Origin: Kineobactrum salinum
GTDB lineage: Bacteria > Pseudomonadota > Gammaproteobacteria > Pseudomonadales > Halieaceae
Assembly (NCBI RefSeq): GCF_010669285.1
Contig: NZ_CP048711.1
Coordinates: 1,116,001-1,180,000 of the forward strand
Direction: 5' to 3'
DNA length: 64,000 nt
Shown here: positions 20,848-30,629 of the stretch, one piece after another
Numbering within the stretch: position 1 is the first letter of the stretch
How the letters are laid out: each line of letters starts with the position of its first letter
Notes under the pieces: generated by a model
Databases searched by the model: none
Told to the model about the DNA's origin: nothing
The model's input: the letters and a program-made list of their open reading frames with translations, nothing else
Position numbers and translations under genes: made by a program

Positions 20848-22743
20848 TCAATCGGCCTTCGCCGCCAGGGTATCGGCGATCAGGCGCTCGACGTTCTGCT
20901 CCAGTAGTGACATCGGCACCGGGCCGTGTTTCAACACTTCGTCGTGGAAGGCGCGGATATCAAACTGCTCGCCCAGTTCTTCCCGGGCCCGCTCACGCAG
21001 CTCCATGATTTTCAGCTTGCCCACCAGATAGGCTGTCGCCTGGCCGGGCATCGCAATATAGCGTTCGATGGCCTTGGTGGAGTCTGTCTCGGAATTGGGC
21101 GTATTTTCCAGCAGGTAGGCAATGGCCTCTTCGCGGGTCCAGCGTTTGTTGTGCAGGCCGGTATCCACTACCAGACGGCAGGCGCGCCACAACTCGAGGG
21201 CAAGGCGCCCAAAGTCTGAATAGGGGTCCTCGTACATCCCCATGTCCTTCGCCAACTCTTCCGAATACAGCCCCCACCCTTCGCTGTAGGCCGTGAAACT
21301 GGCATAACGCTGGAACTCCGGCAAACCCTTCAATTCCACCGAAATTGCGCGTTGCATATGGTGGCCGGGAAGGCCTTCGTGATAGGCCAGCGCCTCCAAC
21401 TGATAGGTTGGCATGCTGGTCATGTCATACAGGTTGGCGTAATAGATACCCGGGCGTGAACCATCCGGCGGCGGCCCCTGGTAGAAGGCCTTGCCAGCGG
21501 ACTTTTCCCGAAAGGCTTCTACCCGCTTCACCACCAGTTCGGCTTCCGGCAACAGGCCGAACTGCTCCGACAGGAGGGGACGTATCGCATCAATGGCGGC
21601 TCGGGCATCGGTCAGATAGGCCTCGCGCCCCGCGTCGGTATTCGGATAGTAGAACTGCGGGTCGCTGCGCATGAACTCGAAGAATTCCTGCAGCTCACCC
21701 TCGAACTCGACCTGCGCCATGATCTCGCGCATCAGGCCGTGAATCCGGTCCACTTCCTGCAGCCCGAGCTGGTGAACTTCTTCCGCCGTCAGGTCCGTGG
21801 TGGTAAACCAGCGCAGGCGTTCGGCATAAAACGCATCACCGTTGGTGAACTTCCAGACCCCGTCGGCCTCCGGCGCATTCTCTGCCTGCTTCTCCAGCGC
21901 GGCTATCAGCTTTTCATAAGCCGGCTGGACCACATCGACCAGCGCGCGGCGGGCCTCGTCCAGCAACTGCTCGCGGCTGTCCTGCTCGATATCCAGCGCC
22001 GCGACCTTGGCCTGAAAATCTTCCCACAGGGTGGAGTTCCCACCCTCTTCCGTAAACGGCACCCCGCTGATGACATTGCGGGAGGCCTCGATCATCGGCG
22101 GGTACTGCCAGTCCGCCAGCAGCAGGTTCTTTTCGCTGCGAATCTCCAGTTGTTCGATCACCTCATCGAACCAGTTTTCGATATTGTTGAGACGGCCGAT
22201 ATAGGCCTCGGCATCCGCAACATCCTTGACCTGGTGAATATTGATCAGGCTGCTGGGGGCCATGGTGTGGGGACCGCGAAACTGCTGGATCACGAACAGA
22301 TGATGACGGAACTCATCCCGGGCCAGCTGCCGTTCCAGGTCCAGCTTGTACAGGTCCCACGACAGGCGGTCGGAGGGGGCCAGCGCATCGCGATCGAACT
22401 CCGCCAGTTGCTGCAGCCGCGCCTCATTGATTTCGCGGGTTTCCTGCAGGTGACTTTCGGAATAGGAATTCCATTGGTCCTGGTTGGTCTTGATACCGCG
22501 GTAACTCGCGGTCAGGGGTTCACGAGCCATGTCCACCGCATAGTTTTCTGCGAGGAAGGTACGGAACTCTGCGGTGACCGATTCGCTGACCGCATTTTGC
22601 CCGATGGACGTCTCCGGGCTCACCGGACTGGCAGGCGCCGCTGCAGGTTCGGGTTCGGCCGGAGCCTGCTCGCGGGAGCAGGCCGTCACAAACACAGCCA
22701 GCAAGCCCGCACATACTGTGATCTTCAATAGATTTAAATACAT
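20848..22743 (-). CDS. DUF885-family lipoprotein
   Basis: A 631-residue protein. I placed the start at 22743 because it gives a clean lipoprotein signal, MYLNLLKITVCAGLLAVFVTAC, with GAGG 6 bp upstream; the longer open frame runs into the imuB control region. A low-complexity Ala/Glu/Pro linker follows the cysteine. The DUF885 domain fills the rest and contains AYHEGLPGHHMQ, a metallopeptidase-like histidine motif conserved in the family. Many members sit in the envelope of proteobacteria; some are described as peptidase-like. It is transcribed divergently from imuB and converges on the imuA transcript. Confidence 0.85.
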   Translation of the reverse strand: MYLNLLKITVCAGLLAVFVTACSREQAPAEPEPAAAPASPVSPETSIGQNAVSESVTAEFRTFLAENYAVDMAREPLTASYRGIKTNQDQWNSYSESHLQETREINEARLQQLAEFDRDALAPSDRLSWDLYKLDLERQLARDEFRHHLFVIQQFRGPHTMAPSSLINIHQVKDVADAEAYIGRLNNIENWFDEVIEQLEIRSEKNLLLADWQYPPMIEASRNVISGVPFTEEGGNSTLWEDFQAKVAALDIEQDSREQLLDEARRALVDVVQPAYEKLIAALEKQAENAPEADGVWKFTNGDAFYAERLRWFTTTDLTAEEVHQLGLQEVDRIHGLMREIMAQVEFEGELQEFFEFMRSDPQFYYPNTDAGREAYLTDARAAIDAIRPLLSEQFGLLPEAELVVKRVEAFREKSAGKAFYQGPPPDGSRPGIYYANLYDMTSMPTYQLEALAYHEGLPGHHMQRAISVELKGLPEFQRYASFTAYSEGWGLYSEELAKDMGMYEDPYSDFGRLALELWRACRLVVDTGLHNKRWTREEAIAYLLENTPNSETDSTKAIERYIAMPGQATAYLVGKLKIMELRERAREELGEQFDIRAFHDEVLKHGPVPMSLLEQNVERLIADTLAAKAD

Positions 22744-22919
22744 TTCAGCCTCATTCAGAGCAAATTCGGGTAGTACTCCTTCAAGGCGATAGTTGAAATC
22801 CGAAGGAGCACTGGTTGACAACATTGTGACAACTGATGTCATGCATGATACTCGCACTTGCTCGGCAATATCCAGCATCGCCCGGCGCCGTCTGGACAGG
22901 AGCCGGCTTATCGCAAATA

Positions 22920-22935
22920 CTGTATATATGTACAG
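22920..22935 (+). promoter_or_regulatory. LexA (SOS) box upstream of imuB
   Basis: CTGTATATATGTACAG is a perfect CTGT-N8-ACAG operator, 57 bp before the imuB ATG. It lies in the divergent region shared with the DUF885 lipoprotein gene. Confidence 0.92.
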
Positions 22936-22992
22936 TTATCGCGAGCAAATGAAGGACAGGTTCCCGTCCCATTCCCAGCGGAGGCCAGCCCG

Positions 22993-24429
22993 ATGAGCCT
23001 GTGGCTGTGCCTGCGCTTTGACCAGCTGCCACTGCAGTGCCAAATCCGGAATGAACAGCGGCCCATAGCAGTGCTGGAGCGCCAGCGCGCGGTGCGCGTC
23101 AATGACTGCGCGCTCGGCCTGGGCCTCCGGACGGGCATGGCAACGGCCACTCTCCGCGCACTGGCCGCTCCCCAGCCCCTGCAACTGCTGGAACGGGACA
23201 GGCAGGCCGAACAGCGCTGCCTGAAACAGCTCTGCTGCTGGGCCTATGGCTTCACCCCCACCCTGTACCCCTGGCGGGAGGATTGCCTGATCCTGGAAAT
23301 CGGTGGCAGCCTCGCCCTGTTCAGGGGCCTGGAAGCCCTGCTGGACAGGATTCACAACGACCTCAACTGGCGGGGCTATCAGGTGCGGACCGGCCTGGCT
23401 GCCACTCCCAGCGCAGCCTGGCTGCTGTCTTTCATCGAGGAGGCGGATCCCGCGATGACGGAACAGGGATTGCGGCAAGTGCTGGCACCCCTGCCACTGG
23501 CACTGCTGCTGGATGACTTCCCCCGCCAGGTGACAGCCTTGCGCCGGGCCGGCCTGAAGACACTGGGCGCCGTGCTGAACTTGCCCGAGACGGCTCTGGG
23601 ACGCCGCTGTGGCCCGGATTTCGTACTGTTTCTGCGCCGGGTACTGGGCCGGGAAGCAGACTTACAAGCGGCATTCCGGCCACCGCCCACGTTTTTCGAC
23701 CAATACTGGTTTGGCTACGAGGTCAAAACCAATGCGGAACTGCTGCCCGCGGTCCAGCAGTTGCTGCAGGCCCTGTGCCGGTTCCTGCGCCACACCCAGC
23801 TGCAAACCGGCGAGATCGAATGGCAACTGGTCGGCGTGGACCGCCAACTGCAATGCCTGCGGGTGCGCAGCAGCACCTCTCACAGCGACTGGCTCAACTG
23901 GTATCAGCTCAGCCAGCTGCAGTTTGAACGCGTGCAATTATCCGGCAGTGTCGAGGGGCTGCAGTTGGAGTGCCCGCGGCTGAATCCCGGACACAGCACC
24001 GCTATTGACCTGTTCAGCCCCCAGAACCAGCGCGAGCCGCTGGAAGCCCTGGTCGACCGCCTGCGCGGGCGTCTGGGGCTGCAGGCCATTGCCAGGGTGA
24101 GCTGCCGCGATGAACACCTGCCCGAGCTGGCCCTGCAGGTGAGCAATGACCATCCCGGCGCCGCGCCTGCCGACAATCGCAGTAGCAGGGACAGGCACCG
24201 CCCCTTCTGGCTTATGCCCCAGCCTCAGCCCTTGCCAGGAGGCGACGGGCAATTGCACTGGAATGGCCCCCTGCAGCTGACGGCGGGTCCCGAACGGATC
24301 GAGGACAACTGGTGGCAGATACCGGTCAGTCGTGACTATTACATTGCCCGGGCTCCGGCGGGGCAGTGCTACTGGGTCTTCAGGGACCGGCTCGGGCAGC
24401 GCTGGTATATCCACGGCCTGTTTGCCTGA
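22993..24429 (+). CDS. imuB: ImuB, catalytically inactive Y-family polymerase-like protein
   Basis: A 478-residue protein of the DNA polymerase IV/V superfamily that acts as a beta-clamp-binding adaptor for DnaE2. The polymerase acidic residues are missing, as is normal in ImuB. The first motif reads LWLCLRFDQLPLQC and the SIDE-type motif is replaced by LILEIGGSLALF. The fingers/palm core (AATPSAAWLLS, then LPLALLLDDF) and a helix-hairpin segment (LRRAGLKTLGAVLNLP) are recognisable. The ATG at 22993 is supported by GGAGG. It has its own LexA box and is separated from imuA by an opposite-strand gene, which differs from the common imuA-imuB-dnaE2 operon. Confidence 0.93.
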   Translation: MSLWLCLRFDQLPLQCQIRNEQRPIAVLERQRAVRVNDCALGLGLRTGMATATLRALAAPQPLQLLERDRQAEQRCLKQLCCWAYGFTPTLYPWREDCLILEIGGSLALFRGLEALLDRIHNDLNWRGYQVRTGLAATPSAAWLLSFIEEADPAMTEQGLRQVLAPLPLALLLDDFPRQVTALRRAGLKTLGAVLNLPETALGRRCGPDFVLFLRRVLGREADLQAAFRPPPTFFDQYWFGYEVKTNAELLPAVQQLLQALCRFLRHTQLQTGEIEWQLVGVDRQLQCLRVRSSTSHSDWLNWYQLSQLQFERVQLSGSVEGLQLECPRLNPGHSTAIDLFSPQNQREPLEALVDRLRGRLGLQAIARVSCRDEHLPELALQVSNDHPGAAPADNRSSRDRHRPFWLMPQPQPLPGGDGQLHWNGPLQLTAGPERIEDNWWQIPVSRDYYIARAPAGQCYWVFRDRLGQRWYIHGLFA

Positions 24430-24431
24430 CC

Positions 24432-24465
24432 TGCCTTTGTAGCCAAGCCATGGGACAGCAATGAT
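24432..24465 (+). repeat. Solitary GTAGCC/GGGACAGCAATG motif
   Basis: CTTTGTAGCCAAGCCATGGG followed by ACAGCAATG lies just after the imuB stop. Near-copies occur only as tails of the palindromic elements at about 8.7 and 17.1 kb. This copy has no long hairpin. Confidence 0.5.
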
Positions 24466-24609
24466 TGTGAACTTATTGTGACAATTACATGTCAACGATA
24501 GATTGGCGTTGCAATCGGGTTCTATGATGGTTGCAAGTTGAGCGCTTCCCCCCTGGGACGCCGCCCGACCCTTGCCAATAACGTCGCGAGACGCTGACGG
24601 AGAAATGAG

Positions 24610-24945
24610 ATGAAATATATAAGCAGAGCACTGATATTGCTGGCGATTCCACTATTCACCAGTGGCGCCTGGGCCGAAACCACCCAGGATTGCATCCTGG
24701 AGGGAACGGTTGACAAGAAGAAAGCTGTCCAGACGGGCCGCGATGTCTATGTCACCTTTCATTCCGCGAGCCGGGCGGAGAAAAACAGCGAATGCACGCT
24801 GAACCGCCGCAACCGGGTCGAGTTCAAGGAACCCAAGAACGCGATGATTGAAAATGCACCCGATGGCGCCAAGGTCAAGTATCGCTACACCAAGGAAGAA
24901 AATCAGGATGGTGAATGGCAGCTGATGGACATGTCCATGCAGTGA
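24610..24945 (+). CDS. Small secreted hypothetical protein
   Basis: A 111-residue protein with a good signal peptide (MKYISRALILLAIPLFTSGAWAE). The mature part is about 88 residues, polar, and contains two cysteines that could form a disulfide (DCILEG near its start and ECTLNRR near the middle). I do not recognise a family. It looks monocistronic, with a hairpin just after its stop. The gene lies in an accessory stretch between imuB and a ferritin-like gene. Confidence 0.75.
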   Translation: MKYISRALILLAIPLFTSGAWAETTQDCILEGTVDKKKAVQTGRDVYVTFHSASRAEKNSECTLNRRNRVEFKEPKNAMIENAPDGAKVKYRYTKEENQDGEWQLMDMSMQ

Positions 24946-24955
24946 GAGCGCGATA

Positions 24956-24976
24956 ACGGGCCCATACCGGGCCCGT
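24956..24976 (+). terminator. Hairpin terminator after the small secreted protein gene
   Basis: ACGGGCCC and GGGCCCGT form a perfect 8-bp stem 11 bp after the stop codon. The following T tract is weak, so termination efficiency is uncertain. Confidence 0.6.
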
Positions 24977-25092
24977 CTGATTCACAAACACCAGCTCATC
25001 TGCCGCAAGGCCCGATGTCCTGACACGCTCAACACTATCCGGAGACCTCAGTATTGTTGTCCGGGGCCTGTCCGCCGACAGTGCAGCGGCGG

Positions 25093-25380
25093 TTATTCGT
25101 GCGCAATGGTCTTGTCGGTAAAAAGATACTCCTTCATCTCCTTGTCGAGTACCGGGTCACGGCGGCGAATCCACTCCAGCACCATTGCCGCATGCTCCTT
25201 TTCCTCGTCCCGGTTGTGCCTGAGGATGGCCCTTAACTCTGGATCCTTGCAGGCATCCATACGCTGGTTATACCAATCCACGGCTTCCAGCTCCTCCATC
25301 AGGGAGACGATGGCACGGTGCATATCGCGGCTTTCGTCGCTCAGTTCCGCTATTGGTTCGTGATAACCTTCGTTCGACAT
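25093..25380 (-). CDS. Encapsulated-ferritin-type (EncFtn) ferroxidase
   Basis: A 95-residue two-helix protein closely resembling the ferritin-like cargo of encapsulins. The signatures SLMEELEAVDWYNQR and RDEEKEHAAMVLEWIRRRD place the likely ferroxidase ligands at Glu30, Glu60 and His63, with the conserved Trp36-Tyr37 pair. Such proteins oxidise Fe(II) as ring-shaped oligomers, normally inside an encapsulin shell. This protein stops at LFTDKTIAHE, so the C-terminal shell-targeting extension of known cargo proteins is absent. No encapsulin gene lies in the window. AAGGAG precedes the ATG at 25380. Confidence 0.85.
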   Translation of the reverse strand: MSNEGYHEPIAELSDESRDMHRAIVSLMEELEAVDWYNQRMDACKDPELRAILRHNRDEEKEHAAMVLEWIRRRDPVLDKEMKEYLFTDKTIAHE

Positions 25381-25584
25381 GATTGCTCCTTAATCTGACA
25401 GCCAGCCAATATCCACAGGGGGGAGGGACAGCCGCCGGCTCCGGGGAAACAGCCCCGGCACCCCGGGATCATAATCAACCGCAAGGGATTTGCCCAGTAC
25501 TGAGTGGTGCTGGCGCCGCTATGACTCTTGCAAGATGACCTGGAAGAAACGCGGGTACCGCCACCCACGGCAAGCTCCCGGTAC

Positions 25585-26658
25585 TCACGCGAACAAATCC
25601 CCTTGCGGACGCGGTGCCCGGAAGCGACTGCAGTCCAGTCTGCCATAGTCGCGGGCATTGAGTCCCAGGCGCCGGCAGCTTTGCTGAAACCGCTGTTTCA
25701 GCAGCTCGGCGAACACGCCCTCGCCCCGCATCCGGTGGCCGAAGCGGGTATCGTAGTCGGCTCCGCCGCGGCACTGCCGGATCAGGCTCATGACCTTGTC
25801 CGCCCGCTGGGGATAGTGTGTCTGCAGCCAGTCGCGAAACAACGGTGCCACTTCCAGCGGCAGGCGCAGCAGCATCCAGGCCGCAGTGCGGGCACCGGCC
25901 TCGCTGGCGGCCTGCAAAATGGGCTCCAGCTCGTGCTCATTGAGCCCCGGAATCATCGGTGAGGCCAGTACTCCCACTGGCACCCCCTCGGCAGCCAGCT
26001 CCCGCAGCACCCGCAAGCGCGCCGCCGGCCCCGCGGTGCGCGGTTCCAGTGTGCGCTTCAGCTCGTCATCCAGTGTGGTCACACTGACGAACACATGTAC
26101 CAGCTGCTGTTCAGCCATTGCAGCCAGCAGGGCCCGGTCGCGCAGGATCAATGCGCTCTTGGTGACAATGGTGACCGGATGACGAACCTCCAGCAACAGC
26201 TCCAGCAGGGCCCGGGTGGTGCCTCGCTCGGCTTCCAATGGCTGGTAGCAATCGGTGTTGCCCGACAGGTTGATGGGGCGGCAAACATAGGACGGCTTGC
26301 ACAGCTCCTCGCGCAACCGTTCCACCAGCCCGGTGCGCGCAATCAGCCGGGTCTCGAAATCGATGCCGGGAGAGAGATCCCAGTAGGCATGGCTGGGACG
26401 GGCATAACAGTAGATACAACCGTGTTCACAGCCGCGGTAGGGGTTCAGCGAGCGGTCGAACCCCAGGTCCGGCGACCGGTTCCAGCTCAATGCGCTTTTG
26501 CTGGGCTCATCGCGTACCGTGGTGGCCAGCCGGTCAGGCAAGACCTCCTGCCACCAGCCATCATCCACCGCCTCGCTGGCAGTGGCGGCAAAACGGTTGT
26601 GGGGATCATAGGTGGCGCCCCGCCCCTTGCGCAACCTGGACTGTTGCCTGATGGCCAT
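25585..26658 (-). CDS. PA0069-family radical SAM protein
   Basis: A radical SAM enzyme with the iron-sulfur motif CxxxCxxC as GCEHGCIYCYARPSH. The upstream RKGRGATYDPHNRF opening and RSLNPYRGCEHGC are typical of the PA0069/SplB-like group. The substrate is unknown; a spore-photoproduct-lyase-like DNA repair role has been suggested by homology only. I chose the Met at 26658 (357 residues) because family similarity starts there. The frame is open up to 26715, and that region abuts a degenerate LexA-like site. Closeness to imuA and imuB makes SOS control worth testing. Confidence 0.83.
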   Translation of the reverse strand: MAIRQQSRLRKGRGATYDPHNRFAATASEAVDDGWWQEVLPDRLATTVRDEPSKSALSWNRSPDLGFDRSLNPYRGCEHGCIYCYARPSHAYWDLSPGIDFETRLIARTGLVERLREELCKPSYVCRPINLSGNTDCYQPLEAERGTTRALLELLLEVRHPVTIVTKSALILRDRALLAAMAEQQLVHVFVSVTTLDDELKRTLEPRTAGPAARLRVLRELAAEGVPVGVLASPMIPGLNEHELEPILQAASEAGARTAAWMLLRLPLEVAPLFRDWLQTHYPQRADKVMSLIRQCRGGADYDTRFGHRMRGEGVFAELLKQRFQQSCRRLGLNARDYGRLDCSRFRAPRPQGDLFA

Positions 26659-26718
26659 GCCTGCACCTGCACCGTGTTTTTGCGGAAGGGCATCCACCCA
26701 GCTACAGTCACGCATGTA

Positions 26719-26734
26719 CTGTATGGATGTCCAG
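26719..26734 (-). promoter_or_regulatory. Degenerate LexA-like site upstream of the radical SAM gene
   Basis: On the minus strand the site reads CTGGACATCCATACAG: one intact half (ACAG) and one substitution in the other (CTGG for CTGT). It lies about 60 bp before the preferred start at 26658. One mismatch in an invariant position makes function doubtful. Confidence 0.3.
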
Positions 26735-26881
26735 TGCGACTCATTCTAGTACTGCCGCAGGGACAGTCAAGTTTTTCTCTCCAGTCCCTGTCAGGACACC
26801 CGTGTTGTGGCCACAGGATGCTGCAACAGGCGAGAACAGCAGGCAGGGTATGGACGGGCCGCGGCTGGAGGCCGCTGGCTG

Positions 26882-27676
26882 TCAGGACTGGGCGTCGATG
26901 CGCTGCACCTGGATATCCTGGCTGGTGATGGTGACCGGCAGGCCGAACTGGTTGTAGACGGCGACGTCGGCCGCATCGCGACCGTAACCGATCACGATAT
27001 AGCCGTTCCGCAACCCGGCCTGGGTGGCATCGAAGGTATACCAGCGGCCACCGACATAGGCTTCGAACCAGGCGTGCATGTCCATCGGTTCCAGCTCGTA
27101 CAGATAGCCCACGACCATGCGGGCGGGGATACTCATGCTGCGGCACAGTGCAATACCGAGGTGGGACAGGTCGCGGCAGACACCGGACTGGCGGTTGTTC
27201 ACTTCGATCGCCGAGGCGGGGTAGTTGCTGCTGCCGGGCAGGTATTTGATGCGATTTCGCAGCCAGTCCTCAATGGCCGATACCTGATCATAGCCCAGCA
27301 ACTGACCGGCGGTGATCTCTGTCGCCATGTTGTAAAAACGGTCGGACTCGCAGTAACGGCTGGGCAGCAGGTAGCTGAGCACTTCATCGGGCAGGTCCTG
27401 TACCTGCACGAAGGGAGCTCCCGGCGCCCGCTCGACCCGGTCGGAGATCATCACTTCGGCGGCGGTATGTACCGAAAAATGACCCGGTGGAGCAATCAGG
27501 CGCTGGCAGAGATTGCCGTAGACATCCGTGAACTCGGACACCGGCACACTGGGCACCAGCCGGTACTCCTCCCTCGCCAGCCACTGCTGTGGCCCGCTGC
27601 GGGGACGCAACATCAGCACAAAGGGCGTCGGTTCGATGACGTCGAAGGCCAGATCACAGCTTGTTTGAAACCACAT
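26882..27676 (-). CDS. Transglutaminase-like cysteine protease family protein
   Basis: A 264-residue protein with the transglutaminase-core triad in order: Cys in SGVCRDLSHLG (near residue 167), His in MDMHAWFEAYVGGRWYTFD and Asp in FDATQ. An N-terminal beta-rich domain (about residues 1-110) precedes it, as in the common bacterial transglutaminase-like group. No signal peptide is visible. Such proteins are predicted peptidases or amide hydrolases and often lie beside circularly permuted ATP-grasp genes; none is present here. It appears to be a single gene. Confidence 0.84.
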   Translation of the reverse strand: MWFQTSCDLAFDVIEPTPFVLMLRPRSGPQQWLAREEYRLVPSVPVSEFTDVYGNLCQRLIAPPGHFSVHTAAEVMISDRVERAPGAPFVQVQDLPDEVLSYLLPSRYCESDRFYNMATEITAGQLLGYDQVSAIEDWLRNRIKYLPGSSNYPASAIEVNNRQSGVCRDLSHLGIALCRSMSIPARMVVGYLYELEPMDMHAWFEAYVGGRWYTFDATQAGLRNGYIVIGYGRDAADVAVYNQFGLPVTITSQDIQVQRIDAQS

Positions 27677-27862
27677 GCGCGCAACTCATTTGCTGGCGCC
27701 TGGCACCGGGCAGGCGTAATGGGTTGGTCCGGCCGTTGGCCGGCAGGAATACGGGCTTCGCGAGTGGCGAGCGGGCCGCGCCTTCGCGGGAGAAAGCCCG
27801 GGATACATCAACATGCATCTTACGTGGGTCCCGCTCAACTTCGCAATACAGCGCGGGGCAGT

Positions 27863-30349
27863 TTATCTAACAGCTCGCGCATCCAGCACGGCACGAACCT
27901 TCGCGGCCAGACTGGACGGGGTATAGGGTTTCTGGATGAAGTCGGCGTCCGCGCTCAGCAGACCATGACGGAATACGGCATCGTCGGTGTAACCACTCAT
28001 GAAAATCACCCCGGCCCGCGGGAAACGCTGCCTGAACAGTTCCATCAGCTCGCGGCCCCCGAGGTTGGGCATCACCACATCGGTCAGCAACAGGTCGATA
28101 TCATTTCCGTGAGCCTCCATGGCAGCCACCGCATCGTGACCATCAACGGCGGCAAGCACCTGGTAGCCCCGGTCCCGCAGACTTCTGGCCGCCAACACCC
28201 GAACCTCCTCTTCGTCTTCGACCAGGAGTATGGTTTCCCCGCCACCGGGACCCGGCGCTGGATCGCTGGACACCTCGGGCAGGACCGCGTCACTGATCGC
28301 GGGAAGATAAATCTTGAACGTGGTGCCGTGACCGGATTCGCTGTATACGTGGATACAGCCATTGCTTTGCTGGACGATACCAAAGACGATCGCCAGTCCC
28401 AGGCCAGAACCCTTGCCTATACCCTTGGTGGTAAAAAAGGGCTCGAAGATGTGCTCCATGATCTCGTCTGCCATGCCAGCACCGGTGTCGGACATCGCCA
28501 GCATCACATGGGGCCCCGGTTTGCAATCCGGATGCCTGGCGGCATAGTCCTCGCTGAGTGTGACGTTGGCGGTTTCCAGCGTCAGCCAGCCGCCTGAAGG
28601 CATTGCATCACGGGCATTGACCGCCAGATTGATCAGTACCTGGTCCAACTGGCCCGGGTCAACCCTCACCCGGTGCAGATCCGGCGCCAACACGGTAGTG
28701 AACTGGATATCTTCGCCGATCAGGCGCTGCAGCATCTTGCCGGTGTCCGTGACGATGGTGTTCAGGTCCAGCACCCGGGGTTGCATGATGGTCTGACGAC
28801 TGAAACTCAGCAGCTGCCGGGTCAGCGCCGCGGCTCTTTCACCGGCCTCATGGATGGGCCCGGCGAGCTCCAGCACCGCAGCTTGCTGTCCCGCTTGCTG
28901 CAGCAGGGCCTCGCTGTAGCCATTGATGACCGTGAGCAGGTTGTTGAAGTCATGGGCAACTCCGCCAGCGAGGCGTCCCATCGCCTCCATCTTCTGGGAC
29001 TGCTGCAACTGGCCTTCCAGGTTCTTGCGGCCGGTGATGTCCTGGGCCAGCGACAACAGGCCTATGAACTCGCCGCTCTCCTCGTAGAGAGGCGTATTGT
29101 GCCACTCACAAATGATGATATCGCCCTCCCGGGTACGGATTTCACATTCGCCGTGGGCCTCCATGCTGCCGGCCCTGACCTGTTCGAGAATGCCGCCCAT
29201 CCATGCCTGTGACTGGGGTGGCACCATCACATCGAAGGGATGCCGGTGCAGCACTTCGGCCTCGGAAAAGCCGAACATGCGCTCGGCCGCAGGGTTCCAG
29301 CGGCTGTAGCAGAAATTCGAGTCAGACAGCAGGTAGGCCAGCGGCATGCGCTCGATCTGCAGCTGCAAGCGTGCCAACAGGCGGCTGCGCTCCAGTTCCG
29401 CCAGCTTGCGGCTGGTGATCTCCCGACTGATGCCTATCAGCCCCGAGACAGTACCGTCGGCATTGTGCAGCGGCACCTTGATGGTAAAAAACCAGGCTTT
29501 CCTGCCGTTGGTTTCAGTCCAGCGCTCCTGGCTACTGCGCTGCAGTTCGCCGGACATCAGCTGCCTGTCCTCCTCGTGCTGGACGCGGGCAAACTCCGGC
29601 GGGAACAGTTCGAATACCGTTTTGCCAATGACCTCCTCTTTATGGCTGAGGCCAAGCTGGCTCAACGCCATCGGATTGCAGGTGTTATAGTGACCCACGG
29701 CGTCCTTGGTAAAGACGGCGTCCGGCAAGGCATCGACAAGTGTACGCAACTGGCTGCGTTCGGCCTCCAGAGAAGTCCGGGCTGCGACTTCCCGCTGTAG
29801 AGCATCATTGAGCACCGAAATCACGCTGCCGATGGCCAGAACCAACAGGGAGTTTATCAGCACAAAATTGAGAGTGATGGTAACCCAGGCGGCGGCGCCC
29901 GCCTCGCGGCTCAACAATACCATTTCGGCCGAGGCATGGCCGAGCAGGCCCAAAGTCAACAGCGTGATCGCGTTGAGGATTAGCGTCAGAATACCCGCGC
30001 GCAAGCCAAGCAACAGGGTGGTGAGCAGGGAAAATCCCACCAGATAGATCTGACTGACCGGACCAACGTAAACCAACAGGCCAGTGGCCAGAAAGTAGAA
30101 AACCAGGCAGAAAATACCCGCGCGCCAACGGTAAGACCAGCTGTTCAGCAGATACAGGCCGGCCAGGGCGACGATGGCCGCGGTATTGACCGCCGCGATC
30201 CCGGGCGTGCCCTTTTGGTAGGCGGCGTACATGCTGGGCAGATAGACCAGTAGCCCGGCAATCACACTGACCCACAGGATCAGCCGGAACAGATCCAGCT
30301 GCCATTGCCGGGGATCGATCCGCAACAGGGCAAGCATCGGACGCTTCAT
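27863..30349 (-). CDS. Hybrid sensor histidine kinase with two PAS domains
   Basis: An 828-residue inner-membrane sensor. Five or six hydrophobic segments occupy about residues 20-185. PAS 1 (about 200-320) and PAS 2 (about 330-450) follow, then a HisKA dimerisation domain with [19 protein letters not shown] (phospho-acceptor His), a HATPase domain ([35 protein letters not shown]) and a C-terminal receiver with LLLTDVVMP (acceptor Asp) and a KP pair. This layout is common for kinases of unknown signal. No partner regulator is adjacent, so the output is probably a distant regulator or phosphotransfer protein. Confidence 0.9.
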   Translation of the reverse strand: MKRPMLALLRIDPRQWQLDLFRLILWVSVIAGLLVYLPSMYAAYQKGTPGIAAVNTAAIVALAGLYLLNSWSYRWRAGIFCLVFYFLATGLLVYVGPVSQIYLVGFSLLTTLLLGLRAGILTLILNAITLLTLGLLGHASAEMVLLSREAGAAAWVTITLNFVLINSLLVLAIGSVISVLNDALQREVAARTSLEAERSQLRTLVDALPDAVFTKDAVGHYNTCNPMALSQLGLSHKEEVIGKTVFELFPPEFARVQHEEDRQLMSGELQRSSQERWTETNGRKAWFFTIKVPLHNADGTVSGLIGISREITSRKLAELERSRLLARLQLQIERMPLAYLLSDSNFCYSRWNPAAERMFGFSEAEVLHRHPFDVMVPPQSQAWMGGILEQVRAGSMEAHGECEIRTREGDIIICEWHNTPLYEESGEFIGLLSLAQDITGRKNLEGQLQQSQKMEAMGRLAGGVAHDFNNLLTVINGYSEALLQQAGQQAAVLELAGPIHEAGERAAALTRQLLSFSRQTIMQPRVLDLNTIVTDTGKMLQRLIGEDIQFTTVLAPDLHRVRVDPGQLDQVLINLAVNARDAMPSGGWLTLETANVTLSEDYAARHPDCKPGPHVMLAMSDTGAGMADEIMEHIFEPFFTTKGIGKGSGLGLAIVFGIVQQSNGCIHVYSESGHGTTFKIYLPAISDAVLPEVSSDPAPGPGGGETILLVEDEEEVRVLAARSLRDRGYQVLAAVDGHDAVAAMEAHGNDIDLLLTDVVMPNLGGRELMELFRQRFPRAGVIFMSGYTDDAVFRHGLLSADADFIQKPYTPSSLAAKVRAVLDARAVR

Positions 30350-30629
30350 GCCGGGGACGCTATTCCACCGCTACCTGGCAGCTCATCACTCTGAATTTAC
30401 CGGGATAATCATTGTCATTATATGGACGCCTCTGGTCAGCAAGACCGCAATCAGACCCTCCGCAGGATCCCCCCCAGCAGACAGTGTTGAAGAAACCGTC
30501 CCGAGAGTAAAGTTCTTTTGAACCAATCTGGCCGGACGGTGCGGGTCCCGGGAATGCCTCAGCGGTGCCTCTGACGCGCCCTGGAATACCGCGCCCGGGG
30601 CGCGCCATGCTATCGCCGGCATGACCTGA

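Noticed and set aside
21739-22731. A 330-codon plus-strand open frame
   Set aside because: It lies entirely antisense to the DUF885 lipoprotein gene and has no ribosome binding site or motif.
26807-28597. A 596-codon plus-strand open frame
   Set aside because: It runs antisense across the transglutaminase-like gene and the end of the hybrid kinase, both with clear motifs. Its own translation is His/Gln-rich with no domain, a usual shadow of high-GC coding DNA.
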